DNA from: Prostheceraeus crozeri
Taxonomy: Eukaryota > Platyhelminthes > Polycladida > Euryleptidae
Assembly: GCA_907163375.1 (NCBI GenBank)
Contig: CAJQUW010002215.1
Location: 558,001-622,000 of the forward strand
Length of the DNA stretch: 64,000 nt
Direction of reading: 5' to 3'
Shown here: positions 1 to 11,579 of the stretch, piece by piece
Position numbering within the stretch: position 1 is the first letter of the stretch
Layout: each line of letters begins with the position of its first letter
Position numbers and translations under genes: made by a program
Notes under the pieces: generated by a model
Databases searched by the model: none
Seen by the model: only the letters and a program-made list of their open reading frames with translations
Told to the model about the DNA's origin: nothing

Positions 1-470
1 AATTGCGCGGTATGTGATTATGAATGTCAATGCAGCTGGTAGTCATTAAGATGTGTCTTACAATCATTAGAATATTTTTGCTGAAGAATTATTGCTGTAC
101 TTTTGTCTTTTGGAAAATGTTACATGTATATGTCCATACTATGTACGATACTTTCAATATCAAAATTTGTAATTGAATGATAGCCTTTATCTTTTGAATG
201 TTATGTCTTTGAGAGCAATTCAACTGAAAATGTAAAAGGTGCAGTTAGCAAGCTCTTGCACCGAACCATTCAAGTGGACTATATATCTAAAGGTTAGGCA
301 AGGTTTTACGCCTGATAATTGTGGTAGGGGATATCATAAAATGTAACATATAAATAAAAAAGTATTTGTAATTTTTTGCATTCACTGATGACTATTTTTC
401 CTCTCTTTTAATTTGGGGTTAACAATAGAATGAAATAGACGATAGATCAAATTGCCATGCAAGAGAATGT
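1..470. other. AT-rich sequence, no gene seen
   Basis: No open frame with recognisable protein content, repeat or RNA is visible here. It is AT-rich, like the rest of the flanking DNA. Confidence 0.5.
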
Positions 471-544
471 GCGGCTGATGGAACTCAAACCTGCGACTCA
501 TTTTTTATCCAGATCTGCACTCTAACAACTTAGCTGCGAGCCGC
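471..544 (-). repeat. tRNA-like remnant (tRNA pseudogene or SINE head)
   Basis: Read on the minus strand, this 74-nt stretch has a GCGGCTC start and a CAGCCGC end that pair at 6 of 7 positions, as in an acceptor stem. It has an A-box-like AGCTAAGTTGTTAGAGTGC with a D-stem CTAA/TTAG, and a B-box-like GGTTTGAGTTCC. The anticodon and T stems pair poorly, so a working tRNA is unlikely. A tRNA-derived SINE head or tRNA pseudogene fits better. No second copy was recognised in the window. Confidence 0.5.
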
Positions 545-1528
545 TTCCATGCGACTGTGTCAATTGACAGGATAAAATCAAGGATGAAGGCAATTTCTGT
601 GATCACACGATTAGACTCTGAGTTTCCCTAAGAGAATGGCTGTACAATAAGAAGCAGTGGCAAAGAAAGTTAATTTTGAATTTTTTTACTTTTAGCCAAT
701 CACAGATTGGTCTTGTCGAATGATTTCTTCTATAGTGATGTTTACTAAGCATGAAAATTTTGATGAAAGTATCAACAAGCAATGCGAAGCGGTTTAATAA
801 ATCAAAAAGTGCATTTCCAACCCCTGTCATCAAAATTATCTTGTCTGGATTTCCTGTGATAAGGAGCAGGAAATTACTCGTTTGACTTGAGAAATACTCA
901 AGCAAGAGATAATGAATATTAGGATACTTCGTTCCTTATTAAGATTCAATGTTTCTCAAAATATCTCCTTGTGGAAATTAGCATTTTCAAGATTCATGCA
1001 ATGAGAGTGCCACAGGTTTGAGCAGGATACGGAAGCAAAACTTGAATATATAGAATCGAGCCTTTTTATAAAAATCTTTATTTCTTCTTATGTGCCTTTC
1101 ATAGAATTAATCAAAACTGTGTCAGGAATAAGCTAAATGTACATTAAGTGAAGAAATAATAGAAAAACTTCCTTTAGTTATTAAATAATAGTCTTACATA
1201 GGGCAAACTGGGGACACACAGTAGGCCATCGAATTTTGGTTGGACAAATGTAAACACAAAATTTCGAGTAGATTTGATAAATATTTTGTCATGAGATTCA
1301 ATTAATCTTATAGAACAACTATTTTCGATAAATACTGATACACCACATAATATATATTATTACACTTAATATTTATAACAACATCTTCGCAATAAAAATT
1401 AAACGAGAACAAAAAGCAGTCCTTCCATTTGTACATGAATACAATAAAAACAATCCGGACATTTATAAGAAAGACATCCGTCCTGCTTCGAGTTCTTTAA
1501 AATTGATGGACCCATTCTGATATTATTC
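545..1528. other. no gene seen
   Basis: AT-rich sequence with one short minus-strand open frame (603-905) that has no recognisable domain. A 16-bp word, GGCAAACTGGGGACAC, occurs near 1202 and again near 2115, suggesting scraps of one repeat family. Confidence 0.4.
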
Positions 1529-1536
1529 GTTTATGA

Positions 1537-1860
1537 CAGGGGTTCCCAACCTTTATCGCTCCGGGACCCCCAGTAAAAAAATCAGAGGAGTTGGGAAGCA
1601 CCTTCATATTGAATTATGATCACATTCAATACTTCAATGCCGTCGTTATTGAACTTATTCGAAAAAACGAAGAAAAAACATCAGGTGTTCATAACATAAA
1701 ATTCCAAAAATTTCAATGCGAAGATTGCTCCTGGGCTTCGTCGCTGAGCATTTTTATGCGAGGCTGCTTCTTGCTCAAAGCGAGCCGCATATCTTACGAC
1801 CCCCTGAAGTGGCCTCGCGACCGCCCTGGGGGGTCACGACCCCCCGGTTGGGAACCTTTG
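1537..1860. mobile_element. Non-autonomous hAT-type element (MITE)
   Basis: The ends are CAGGGGTTCCCAACC and GGTTGGGAACCTTTG, 15-bp terminal inverted repeats with two mismatches. They are flanked by a perfect 8-bp direct repeat GTTTATGA at 1529-1536 and 1861-1868. A CAGGG-type end with an 8-bp duplication is the hAT hallmark. Inside are GC-rich stretches of C and G runs close to both ends. At 324 bp with no transposase it must have moved using an enzyme from elsewhere. The open frame through it is incidental. Confidence 0.85.
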
Positions 1861-2164
1861 GTTTATGAAGTCATATAAGCAACCAAGAACACTGATATCC
1901 CTGTTAACAAGAAACAGCCGCAAAACATTAAAAGGTGTTACTCGTTATCAACATGTTGTGAGAGCTGTAACATAATACGTAGTAGAATGAAACCAGTTTC
2001 AATTGGAAATACCAGAGGGCGCTAAGACGTTCAGCATCAAAGATAGCATGGATTGCAGGTCATCTTATGTAAAAGACATTGAATTGTGACAGTTGCAGAA
2101 AGCAAAAGGAAGGCAAACTGGGGACACCTTCCGACTCAAAATGAATGTACGCAGGCAGTCACAG

Positions 2165-2940
2165 AATTAGACAGGTCATCTCTTCTTCTGTGTGACCCAT
2201 AGAAATTGCTAACGATAGAGCCTCTAGAATGGAAGTAAAGTTTCATGCAATGCACAATAGTGGCACGAAAATCGAACGCATTTACCCTTAGACACACTTG
2301 TCAACGGCTGCATCATTGGGTTAGAATCAGTCACACGTGCAATTCTAAGCTTTTCGTTGGTGGTTTTTGCCCCAACTTAGTTCCCCCGGATGTGCCGCGA
2401 CCTTGAGTCAATTTCCATCCTAGTCAACTACAGATAAACAATCTGTTTCTATGGTTTGATCAGAAATGAAGCTTTGGAAGATGTAACTCTAATGAAATGG
2501 CACAATATGCTGACATAATATCACAGCAATCGAACAACGAGCAGCTAGTTCAACATTAAACACGCCAAATTGTGCTAAGCTTCAGCGACTGTTATCGACT
2601 GGATCACACAGCAAAGAGACACGGACGACGTCAAGTTTTACAGAGAAGTCTGTGAACGTTTTTCGTGCACCTGCCATCTCTTTTAGCAATGATCGGAAGG
2701 ACCAACAGTATCGAGAAAACTTTTGCGCAATGATCTGAATTCTTCGAATCTAAAGGAATCCTGTCGATCGGAACATTTTGAAAGAATTCACAGCAATCCG
2801 CAAGCGACGCACGATTTTTTTACTATCTCTTTAAGGCACTGAAATTTGTTCGACCACTTAGTGAGTTCCTGCATGTGCCATCGTTTTGAATTAGTTTGCA
2901 CGTCTAGCAAACACGCTCAAACAATGTAATTCTGTGCAGG
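2165..2940 (+). repeat. Dispersed repeat family, copy 1
   Basis: This stretch matches 16,248-16,764 in the same orientation, with clear but diverged identity: shared landmarks are ATTAGACAGGTC near the start, AATGGCACAAT, CACGCCAAATTGTG and CAGCAATCCGCAAGC. Copy 1 is longer because of a separate insertion at 2,197-2,454. Copy 2 keeps a 96-codon open frame (16,311-16,601) that copy 1 does not. The family is not recognised. Confidence 0.7.
2197..2454. mobile_element. Small inserted element inside repeat copy 1
   Basis: The segment is absent from the sister copy at 16,248-16,764. It starts with CCATAGAAATTG and ends with CTGTTTCTATGG, so its ends are short inverted repeats. The flanks GTGTGAC and GTTTGAT resemble each other and could be a decayed target duplication. 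This fits an old MITE; the superfamily is not determinable by eye. Confidence 0.5.
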
Positions 2941-3563
2941 CAGTAAATATGAACTAAAACCTACACCGGTCGGCTGAATGTAAAGCCATCACATTTCGAG
3001 ATGTAGCAGCAATTTTAGAGTTTTACCTTTCTTTCATCTGCCACCAGTGCCGACCGCCTGCATAAGGTGTCGAAAGAAACTATGTTCATTAAGATAATTC
3101 ATCCAACACGTAATTATATTTGCTTTCTATATCCTTTGTTTTGGTATCTGTAATTTTTGAGTTTCAATATAACCATCTCTGATAAACCGCTGAAGCGGTA
3201 GAAATCAATCGATCGACAAGGATTTTTGGCTTTTGATTTCCTTGCTTTATATATATGTATAGATAGTGAGATCCGGAAGATAAAGCAATTATTGACGAAC
3301 AATCACTATCCAATATCTTTAATTGATAGAATTTTGAATTCTACGATGACCTCTTTTATGATTGACAAAGAAACAGAGAAGTCAAGTGAAATTATATACT
3401 ATTTTCGTGGTCAATATACATCAAACTCAAAAGTTGAAGAAAAAAGATTAATGAAGATCATCTATGACAGTGTTTCTCCAAAGAACGAAAGTATGAAATT
3501 GAAAGTACGTGTATACTACAAAGTAACAAACTGAGCTCCTCTATCAAGACGAATTTAGACAAA

Positions 3564-3878
3564 ATGTCTTCAAATGACCATGTCGTTTACCGTTACACTT
3601 GCACTGAGAGTGTTTGTAACAACACTCAATACATAGGTTGTACGACTAATCTTTTGAAAACACGCATGAAACAGCATGAATACAATGGATCCATTAGAGC
3701 TCATTTCTACGAATCTCACAGTAAGAAGCCAAAGAGCCTCCTCCCGTCAACTGATGTCATATTAAAAAATCACGATATCAACCAATTACAGATAGCTGAG
3801 TCAATAGTCATCAAAGAGAAGTGTCCATCTATGAACAAGCAGGATAAGGGACTCACAAGAAATCTTAACATCATTTAG
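3564..3878 (+). pseudogene. GIY-YIG endonuclease domain of the Penelope-like element
   Basis: The translated frame shows VVYRYTC, a CNN spacer, then QYIGCTTNLLKTRMKQH and a GSIRAHFYESH segment. This is the GIY-YIG core (here VVY...YIG) with the conserved Arg of the R-x3-H helix that follows it. In Penelope-like elements this domain nicks DNA to prime reverse transcription. It sits downstream of the reverse-transcriptase remnant in a different frame. The frame is open for 104 codons, but nothing suggests expression. Confidence 0.75.
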
Positions 3879-4039
3879 TGCTATGTTGTCTAGCAGTGAC
3901 ATTCTATGGTGCAGTTGCACCAAATATTTGATGTTCTATCATGTTACCGCCATTTTCATAGCTAGTTTGTTTTTACTTAATGCTGATCTCTAGACAACTT
4001 TTGAATTTAAACTTTTTGGCATTTTTACTTTCATTAAAT

Positions 4040-4112
4040 TTCTTGATAATGAACCTTGCATGTGTGTCCGAAACGTCGAAATTTTTGATAATAAAATGGT
4101 ATTCAAAGATTG
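4040..4112 (+). ncRNA. Possible hammerhead-ribozyme remnant in the Penelope-like 3' tail
   Basis: The word CCGAAACGTCG at 4,068-4,078 matches the GAAA-plus-cleavage-side core of hammerhead ribozymes, which Penelope-like elements are known to carry. A degenerate TTGATAATGA lies about 20 nt upstream where CTGATGA would be expected. The second core box is imperfect and stem II is weak, so this is at best a decayed ribozyme. Confidence 0.35.
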
Positions 4113-4115
4113 CTT

Positions 4116-5800
4116 TTTAACAACTCAGCACAAAGAGGAAAGATCTATATAGAAAAACCGAAAGAAGTTTACAGAATTGCTTAAAATTACAAAACGATAT
4201 TCTATTTAATAAAACTTGTATAATGAATAATTTGCATCCAAAATTTGCGAATATATATATATTAAAGAAAAAACACAAATGCTCCTTCAACCGGACATGC
4301 TTCGGAATGCATTATTCCATCTTCAGTGGAGGTTTCATCAAATTAGCAATAAGGAAAAATGGTATATATACAAATTAAAAGGTAGAAGCAAGCGGCTTAT
4401 AATTACAGCTCAAGATAAAATCAATAAAATCAGTTCGACGGCAAAGCTCATAGGTTCAGGTATAGAGGTACTGATCTGTTCCTTTCATTAGACAGAATGT
4501 TGTTGTTTTCTTTAATTAAAATAGATTCCAAAATCAACGGATACTTTGACTGACCAATGACAGTGAATTTTTCTGGTATGAACATGCATAAAGATTTCAG
4601 TAAGGCATGGATAACCTTTTTACTGACCAAGCTTAACGTTCGTGCAATGAAATACAGTGTGTGAAGTGTACGTGTCGTCACAGTTTGCCATTCTGGCCCG
4701 TAGACCACCTGGAACATAGTAAAGTTACGCCTCAGTTCTAAAGCTTGTCAATGGTGTACAGAAATCGTCTTGAAGGTCAACCATCGTTTGTAGCTTCTCT
4801 CCCAAAAAGTTAAGCCAAAATGTGATGACAGTACGGACTTTTGTAGCATGTTTTCGCATTGAGCATATTTTAGAAATTCCTTGATTTTTTTTTACAAAGA
4901 TAGAGCATCATGCTCATTTCGTGTGCAGAGAATAATCATTAAGTTAATAATTTGAGTTTTTCTGTATATCTTTCTATTCCATACACATAAGCATTTGTAG
5001 GCTGAAAATTTATCACTAATTCTTTGTTTTGGAACAAAAGAATAAAATATTGCGCTACATTTTTTAATTTGTATTGTTTCTCTTTGATCCATTACAATTT
5101 AAACACAAAATCGTACTGCGGTGTTTGCAACAATTCAGCAAGAGTTGCAATTACAATAGAACAAGCTTATAGTTTTATATAGAAATATTTGAATTTCTAT
5201 TGTAGCTTTTAGTGGATAGACTCAAGCCATTTCCAAATAAAAAGAAAGTATGTTGCTTAATATAAGATCTAGTTGAATAGAATTACGCATTTTATTTGTC
5301 TCGCAGTAAAAAGAATGCCACGCATGCATCGTTCTATATTTGCAGAATTTAACTTGTTAGAAATGCGTTATATTTATGCTAAAATTGACAACAATGTGAT
5401 TTTTACTCATTCGATTTCCGTACTCATGCATAACAGAAATAGTTGCTGTCCGGTGAGTTTGGAATGGTTATGACTCTGAAGATAACAGGTGCAAGACCAT
5501 GGAGTGCAAAACTATGTGCAAAAACGCACGATGCAAATCCTTGATAGGCTTAGATTGCAACTGAAATATTGAACTAGGGTTAGGGAGGGTGGGGTATCCT
5601 GAAGTGCAACACCTGCCTTAAACTCGTGCCGGCGTCCCTGATGAGACTACTCAACATCAATAGAAATATCGATTTGCATGGTGATTATTTGCTAATTAAT
5701 GATTTGCAACTACCTAAGTGAACGTCAACAAAAGGTTCGAATGTGTGACTATAAAAGTCGGAGAGTAATTTTATGTCAGCTGCTATAGACGCATTGAAAG
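4116..5800. other. no gene recognised
   Basis: Short open frames (4,279-4,491 plus; 4,448-4,717 and 4,892-5,092 minus; 5,273-5,473 plus) contain no known motif and have low-complexity, AT-driven composition. Nothing else is seen. Confidence 0.4.
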
Positions 5801-5995
5801 TCATAGAAGCTCCACATCTTCGTCATCGAATTCGTCAATTTGTGAAGCGGGAGTAGCACATGAGACAGAAGATAGCACACCGCCACCAGTTTTGTTAATC
5901 TTTCTTTTTCTTCCTGATGTCTTTTTTAGACATTTCTGATTTGACCTGATTCTTTTCAGAAACATTTCATTACAGGTCTCACGGCAAGTAAGCAT
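5801..5995 (-). CDS. Possible exon or fragment with a basic TGGG linker and acidic tail
   Basis: The 64-residue frame runs KRIRSNQKCLKKTSGRKRK, then INKTGGG, then a Ser-rich stretch and an acidic end, DEFDDEDVELL. The order of Lys-rich helix end, TGGG and Ser/Pro-rich linker resembles the segment after the Myb/SANT-like domain of Harbinger-associated proteins and their host relatives. No Myb domain is visible upstream. It could be the last exon of a host gene, a transposon fragment or chance. Confidence 0.25.
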   Translation of the reverse strand: MLTCRETCNEMFLKRIRSNQKCLKKTSGRKRKINKTGGGVLSSVSCATPASQIDEFDDEDVELL

Positions 5996-7283
5996 CCGAA
6001 AATAAGGATAAGCTCAGTATAAAATGAGCCAAAGAGTGGATAATGAAGCAAACATTTTTATTAGTTCCCCTAAATGAATTGAAAAAAGGATGAAAGATAA
6101 ATAAGATTTCAATAACATTAAGAATGGTAAAATGGTAATGGGGAATGGTATTAATGCTTAAAATAAGATAAATTACTAGTAAAAAGTTATTATGTGTGCC
6201 AGTTCTCATTGAAACTTAAGGGTTGGAACTCTAATTGTGGCTTATGGCTTATCGTGTGTCTCCGGCCTCTGTGACGTAATTTTTTGTTCCCTGACACAGA
6301 CTCCAATACTCCACAGGTCTGTTTAAGGTCGACACCCTTCACCATGCATCAATGCTGAATAGTGTTGCTAGGCTTTTTCAGCACACTGAATCGCAATTGC
6401 CACAAAAAACTTATTGCATCAAAGATATGCACATTTTCTTAATCAAGCATCACATTCAAAAACGTACCGCCATTGCAGCTAAATCGTGACTTAAATTATT
6501 GAATCCTGAGAAATACTAGATAAAGGCCTCCAGAATTGGCCGCACACACTGGACACAAGCTACCAATATAGTGTAAACTTCAAAAGTGCATGACTCACAC
6601 AGCTTGTTTTGATTAAAAATATTAAACCAATGTATACAAATGTCATGTGATTGAGGAAATTGTAAGCTTTCCAACTCTGTCAGTTGGACTTTATTTTTCT
6701 CAATAATACAGAACATAAGCACTGGCAAAATAAATTAGGCTTCATCTGTCTCCGTGTAGGCATGTGACTTAGTCATGAACAAAGAGGTGATTTACTTTAT
6801 GACTTTAAGAAACCGTAAACATTTCACCGAGGCTTGAAATAGAGAGAAGTAGGCAAAGCTGCAATGAAATTTGAAATGTTACTCTGCCATCTTTTCATCA
6901 TTAGGTTTTGATGTATGCTACTTTTCTTCCTTAATCAGATTCTCCTCTTTAACATGAAAACTATCTACTTTGCTTCTATGCTTCTTTTGTAGGAAATCGA
7001 TTGGCAACAGCGCTTTAAAAAATGATTCCCCTTTACTTAGTTTATAAATAAATAAAGCCACTAAATTCATTTTGACGAAATTAAAAACTAATCCTTGCAC
7101 GATGCATTTCATCCACTCTTATTCAAGTGCAAACATGGACTGAATATGAAATACAAAATCTGAAATCATATCCTTTTACAGCAATAAATCTATGAACAAA
7201 ATTGAGAGTATGCAAACCTTTGATCTATCAGACTTAAAGAGATATGAACTAATGACAATTGAGTAAATAACCTAGATACTATA
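5996..7283. other. no gene seen
   Basis: AT-rich sequence with several short minus-strand frames (5,979-6,209; 6,516-6,728; 6,918-7,112), none with recognisable content. Confidence 0.4.
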
Positions 7284-7370
7284 AGAAGCAAAGCAGGGAT
7301 AGAGCTACCAAGGTAAGTATTATTTTCACCCTTCACTTACCTTGGTAGCTTTATCTCTGTTTTGCTTCTT
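7284..7370. repeat. Foldback inverted repeat
   Basis: The left arm, from AGAAGCAAAGCAGGGATAG through CTACCAAGGTAAGT (7,284-7,318), is repeated as its reverse complement at 7,335-7,370 with a few mismatches and about 16 bases between. It would form a long hairpin. It may be a minimal MITE; no target duplication was resolved. Confidence 0.7.
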
Positions 7371-8204
7371 CTAACATGCAAGAATTAGTTTATATTAGTA
7401 TCAAAATGAATTTAACAGCGCTTTGGCATGTGAAACCGCATGAAAAGAGACAATGGCTTCGGTGATGAATCGCTTAATTACATAGGCGAATGCTCGCACA
7501 TATCGTGGGCAGGACAGCCCACGGGCATTATCCTGAGCATTATGAAGCAGAACAGGATCAGGCCGCGTCTGACATTGTACGAGACAACAATATAGCAAAG
7601 ATAGATTTCAAGGAAACATTCTGATTCAAAACACATCATGTTGAGACTGGTGTCTACCCAAGCATACATGCACCGATTCCAGTAGGGTTCTCCACGATTC
7701 ACGCGAATCAAAGCCAGTCGCTTGTCATAATCTAAAATACTACGATAAAACAATACAATCCTTTAAAAAGTTTCTTAATTTAAAGAATTTCATATTTTTC
7801 TCGTATCAGAATAGACAAGATATAACACAGTATTCAAAATAGCATACATCATCGAAAAATCATAATTCAGAAAAATGCTTCGACAAAATTGGCTGGATGC
7901 GTTTATCTTGCGGGCCATTCTTAGCTCATGGTTAAAATCAATCACGAATAAGGAATTTCACCAATTTTGCCTTAGACCTATTCATAAAAAGTCAAACATG
8001 AAGGTGTGAATTCTCACTGAATTTAATCTATCACAGCAGAATTTAGTGAGCGTTTATACCGAGCGTGTGATGCATGGTTGTGAAATTCCCTATGAAACGT
8101 CTCCAGGACGGAAAATTCAGATTTACCTATTTACAAGTCTGAGTTCGCATACATGAACATGCAATGCCCCGGTGATTCTAGCCCATTGGCTTGCGTCAGT
8201 GCTG
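7371..8204. other. no gene recognised
   Basis: Two overlapping minus-strand frames (7,401-7,753) lack known motifs. The rest is AT-rich and featureless. Confidence 0.4.
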
Positions 8205-8348
8205 TCACAATGGTCGAAGGCAGCATTTCTCAAAACTTGCTGTGCTGAGGCATAGCTTATTAATTCAAAAATTCATTGAATTTGCAATGCAAAACAAAAT
8301 GCATCGTCATGCATTGAATTTTGAATGAAATCTGCATGCCGTTATGCC
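8205..8348 (+). repeat. Dispersed repeat, copy 1 of 2
   Basis: A 144-bp block from TCACAATGGTCGAAGGCAGC to GCCGTTATGCC recurs at 11,430-11,579 in the same orientation with few differences. It includes an internal inverted repeat (ATTCATTGAATTTGCAATGCA against TGCATTGAATTTTGAATGAA-type words). The sharp edges suggest a small mobile element or a segmental copy. Confidence 0.75.
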
Positions 8349-11300
8349 ACAGCATGCGTTATCAGCTTTGCATAATAAAAAATGTTGCAATCTCTTTACT
8401 TGCGATATCATTGATGGCACATTGCATGTAAGGAGGGTCTGGATGGCCGAAATTGCATGCGCTTCATTAAAGTCATTTATTATTAAGCTCCTTACTCTAA
8501 CCAATATGCAAACAGAGATACAAAGAAGTGTGCTTTCATGGGTGAAGAAACTTATTTCCCCTTCAAAATAATATTATCAGCTTGGTTAAGCAATTCGCAC
8601 ATTATTAGCATCGGATTATTCAAAATGCCGTTAAAAAGCCTGACCTCATCAAAACGGCGCACTCATGTAAAACAATAAAACGTCAGCAATGCACTTCCAT
8701 GTTCTTCAATGAATGTTTTATGATGAATGACATGTATTAATAAAATATCTGTCATAATTGAATGAAATGATAGAAGTCAGGGAACATCTTACCTAATTTT
8801 CGTGCTAGCATTTCGTTGCTAAATCTGGTGCTCGAATAGCCGCTCGAAAATGTCTTGGACAACAATAGTCCAAGACATAGTATACTGAACAATGAGACAA
8901 AGATCTTGAACAAAGATTTTGTCTATGACTTCTTTCAGTATTACTCGATTAATATTCATTGAGGATGGCTGACAGCAGCTGGTTGCTCATTAATAGTGAT
9001 CCCCGGCGAACAAATATTTCCTACTGAACTCCTCTCACTTATAGATGAGTTCATGTAGAGATTCGGTGCCGGCCACTGCGGTGTTTGTTTAGACTTTGCT
9101 ATTTTGGAATTCAGAGTCCCATGTGGTAAATATACTGTCAAGTGAATTGCAACTCTCGATTGAGAATTTTGAGACATCGAGCTAAATTCGTTCGTTCACT
9201 AGCCGAGAGCAATGCATCCCCTGATCATTATGGATAAAGGGTCATTATAGCAAGCATGAGACAATCGAATTTGACTGGGTCATAATTTTGATTTACATAA
9301 TTAGATGACATTTCTGAATAATTGAATATTGAGTTTCATCCTCAGTTGAAAAATGGGAGCATGCCTGAATAGCTGCTATTTCATCCTATGTCAGGAATGT
9401 TTGAATAAACCCTGTGCCATAAATATGATTGTGAAGCAAGGGCAAATCAGATGTTCGGTTATGAAAAAGCACAAGTCATAACAAAGCACGATTTATGTCG
9501 CTTACCACCGAAACATCTGATTTACCCTGGCTATACAACTTGAATCAATATCTGGAATCATCAGCAGGCCTAGTTCACATCTCTCAATATCGACATGACT
9601 CCCTATTTAAAGCTGCAGCTATGCCCGGGTAAACTTGAGATTTGCAATTAGCAAGTTGGTGAAATTTCGACAGGCATTCATTAAATATCTTAATTATGAA
9701 ATTTATTTAATGAAATTGAGATTAATTTAAATCATTTTAAAAATAATTTCAATCTAAATTATGAATCCAGCATTTATTAACTAACCATGTAAGTTTTGAT
9801 TGCGAACTCAAATGCAACACTGCACTTAAATTGACCCACCTTTGCTGTATTAATAGTGAAGAAATCAACCTTGTCAACACCTCCGCACAGCTGAAGGTTA
9901 GTTATGAGCGATTAAGTGTCTTGCTGGAGGATAAGAGTCTCCTGCGAGCAATCTTCCCTCTCAACTTGATATTCACTTTCTCGATGATTTTCATAAGGTG
10001 TGTTGGTATAATAGTCATGCACGAAGATCCACCAACGAACTGCTCTATCCAACCGCCCTCACATGAAATGGACACCAATAATATCATAAATAGCGGAAGA
10101 AGACTAGAACTAAACAGACTTGCCATCTCCCGATCAGCAGGCCTAAATTTCAGCGTCAACCGATTCACTTAAGACAGTATTTCTCAACCCCCGTTTCATG
10201 GACTAAAATTACTCCGCGGGACAGGTCAGTTTAGTTCGATGCGAAAGTAAAATTGATTCAATACTCTCCCGATAATAATAATGCCAAGCAAAATGAATAA
10301 AGAATAAAAAATATCGCCAGACGTTTCGTGTCCAGACCCTTAACGTTATAATATAATATCATATATTATGTTATAATATATATATATACAGTTTAGTTCG
10401 CGAAGTTATTGTGAAATATAGATCACTTATGGTATAAAACACTTAATTAATGACGGATTTGGTCCAAAGACGGTCTAAGAAGCATTTCTTCAATATGATA
10501 AGAAGAGAAAGAATCTAGGTGTCCACATATGAGGCTACGTTGATTTAATGAGAGCGCTACTTTGCTGCAAATTGCGAGGCGTGCGATTTAGTCAGCATCA
10601 GCTACCCACCCTTAGGGTGATGAACTAATGTGTTTTATCGATTTTCCACGGATGCCTAAAGAATGCGCTATTCCAATTAGCCCGTTAAGTTGACGTGCTA
10701 CTGTTTTGTATAATGTTGCTGTATAGTCTACATAAATCATATTTTTTGCTTTTCTAGATGTTTCGTAATTACTGGTAACATCTGGCTCGCGATCATTCTT
10801 TATGGAAGACTTACAGGACATCATCTGCAGAAACTGAATTCGAGACAGAAATGCTAAATTGTATTTCAGCGCAATTAAATGGACGCCGTTGTGTATGGTG
10901 CATCTGTACTTATTTGGATAACATTCGCACGCTGTTCACTTGGAGTGAGCCCTAAGCCCGCGATAAGTAAAGGTTGAGAAACAGACTTAAGACAAACTTT
11001 TGAAGCAATAGTAATACAAGTGTGAAGGTTCTTCCGTTCAGAGAAGTTGTGAGAAAAAGACCGCTAAGATCTTCAGACACTCAATAACTCGACAACAACT
11101 CAATTTATCTCCTGCACGTGACAGATTGAAATCTCAGACGTTCTTGCTGATAAATGTGCTTTTGGTTCTGGAAATGTTAACAGACGGTTTTAAATGCTAT
11201 CCAAAAGAGGAATTGTCTGCATGAATGATTTGTCGACATCAGATTGAAAATCCGTATCAGAGCTGCTATACGTGAGACAGTGAAAAAAAGATTGTAAAAT

Positions 11301-11429
11301 GTGAGAACTATTGAATTTGCTTGAGTAAGCCTACATATTCTTATTCCTTGCATCACAAGGATTCCGAAGATGCCAAGTACTATTTTTTTCTTATGAAAAA
11401 GTGTGAATATGATATTTTCTGTCAAAGAA
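8349..11429. other. repeat scraps, no gene recognised
   Basis: A perfect short hairpin with arms ATGTCTTGGAC/GTCCAAGACAT lies at 8,851-8,877. An inverted pair around AAATCAGATGTT occurs near 9,442-9,463 and 9,509-9,530. The segment near 9,327-9,380 (TTTCATCCTCAGTTGAAAAA) has a diverged direct copy near 13,410-13,460. An AT-dinucleotide tract lies near 10,340-10,392. Open frames at 9,831-10,172 (plus) and 10,612-10,824 (minus) have no recognisable domain. Confidence 0.4.
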
Positions 11430-11579
11430 TCACAATGGTCGAAGGCAGCGTTTTTCAAAACTTGCTGTGCTGAGGCATAGCTCATTAATTCAAAAATTCA
11501 TTGAATTTGCAATGCAATACAAAATACGAGTACATCGTCCTGCATTGAATTTTGAATGAAATCTGCATGCCGTTATGCC
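11430..11579 (+). repeat. Dispersed repeat, copy 2 of 2
   Basis: This is the second copy of the block at 8,205-8,348. It begins and ends with the same words and carries a few substitutions and a short insertion near 11,526. The sequences on either side are unrelated to the flanks of copy 1. Confidence 0.75.

Larger units (their letters stand above)
3226..4115 (+). mobile_element. 5'-truncated Penelope-like retroelement
   Basis: A frame at 3,226-3,534 reads as the end of a Penelope-like reverse transcriptase (NNHYPISLI, FRGQYTSNSKVEEKRL, then VYYKV). It is followed in another frame by a GIY-YIG endonuclease (3,564-3,878) and a 3' tail containing CGAAACGTCG and ATAATAAAATGG. This order is the 3' half of an endonuclease-bearing Penelope-like element. 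Most of the reverse transcriptase is missing upstream and the two frames are out of register, so it is a dead 3' fragment. Confidence 0.75.

Noticed and set aside
1591-1878. 95-codon frame
   Set aside because: It runs through the hAT-type MITE and out of its end, so it is incidental.
5575-5600. CTAGGGTTAGGGAGGG, telomere-like
   Set aside because: Only about two units; no array, so no support for an interstitial telomere repeat.
9831-10172. Overlapping frames of 113 (plus) and 88 (minus) codons
   Set aside because: Open on both strands with no domain signature; probably chance.
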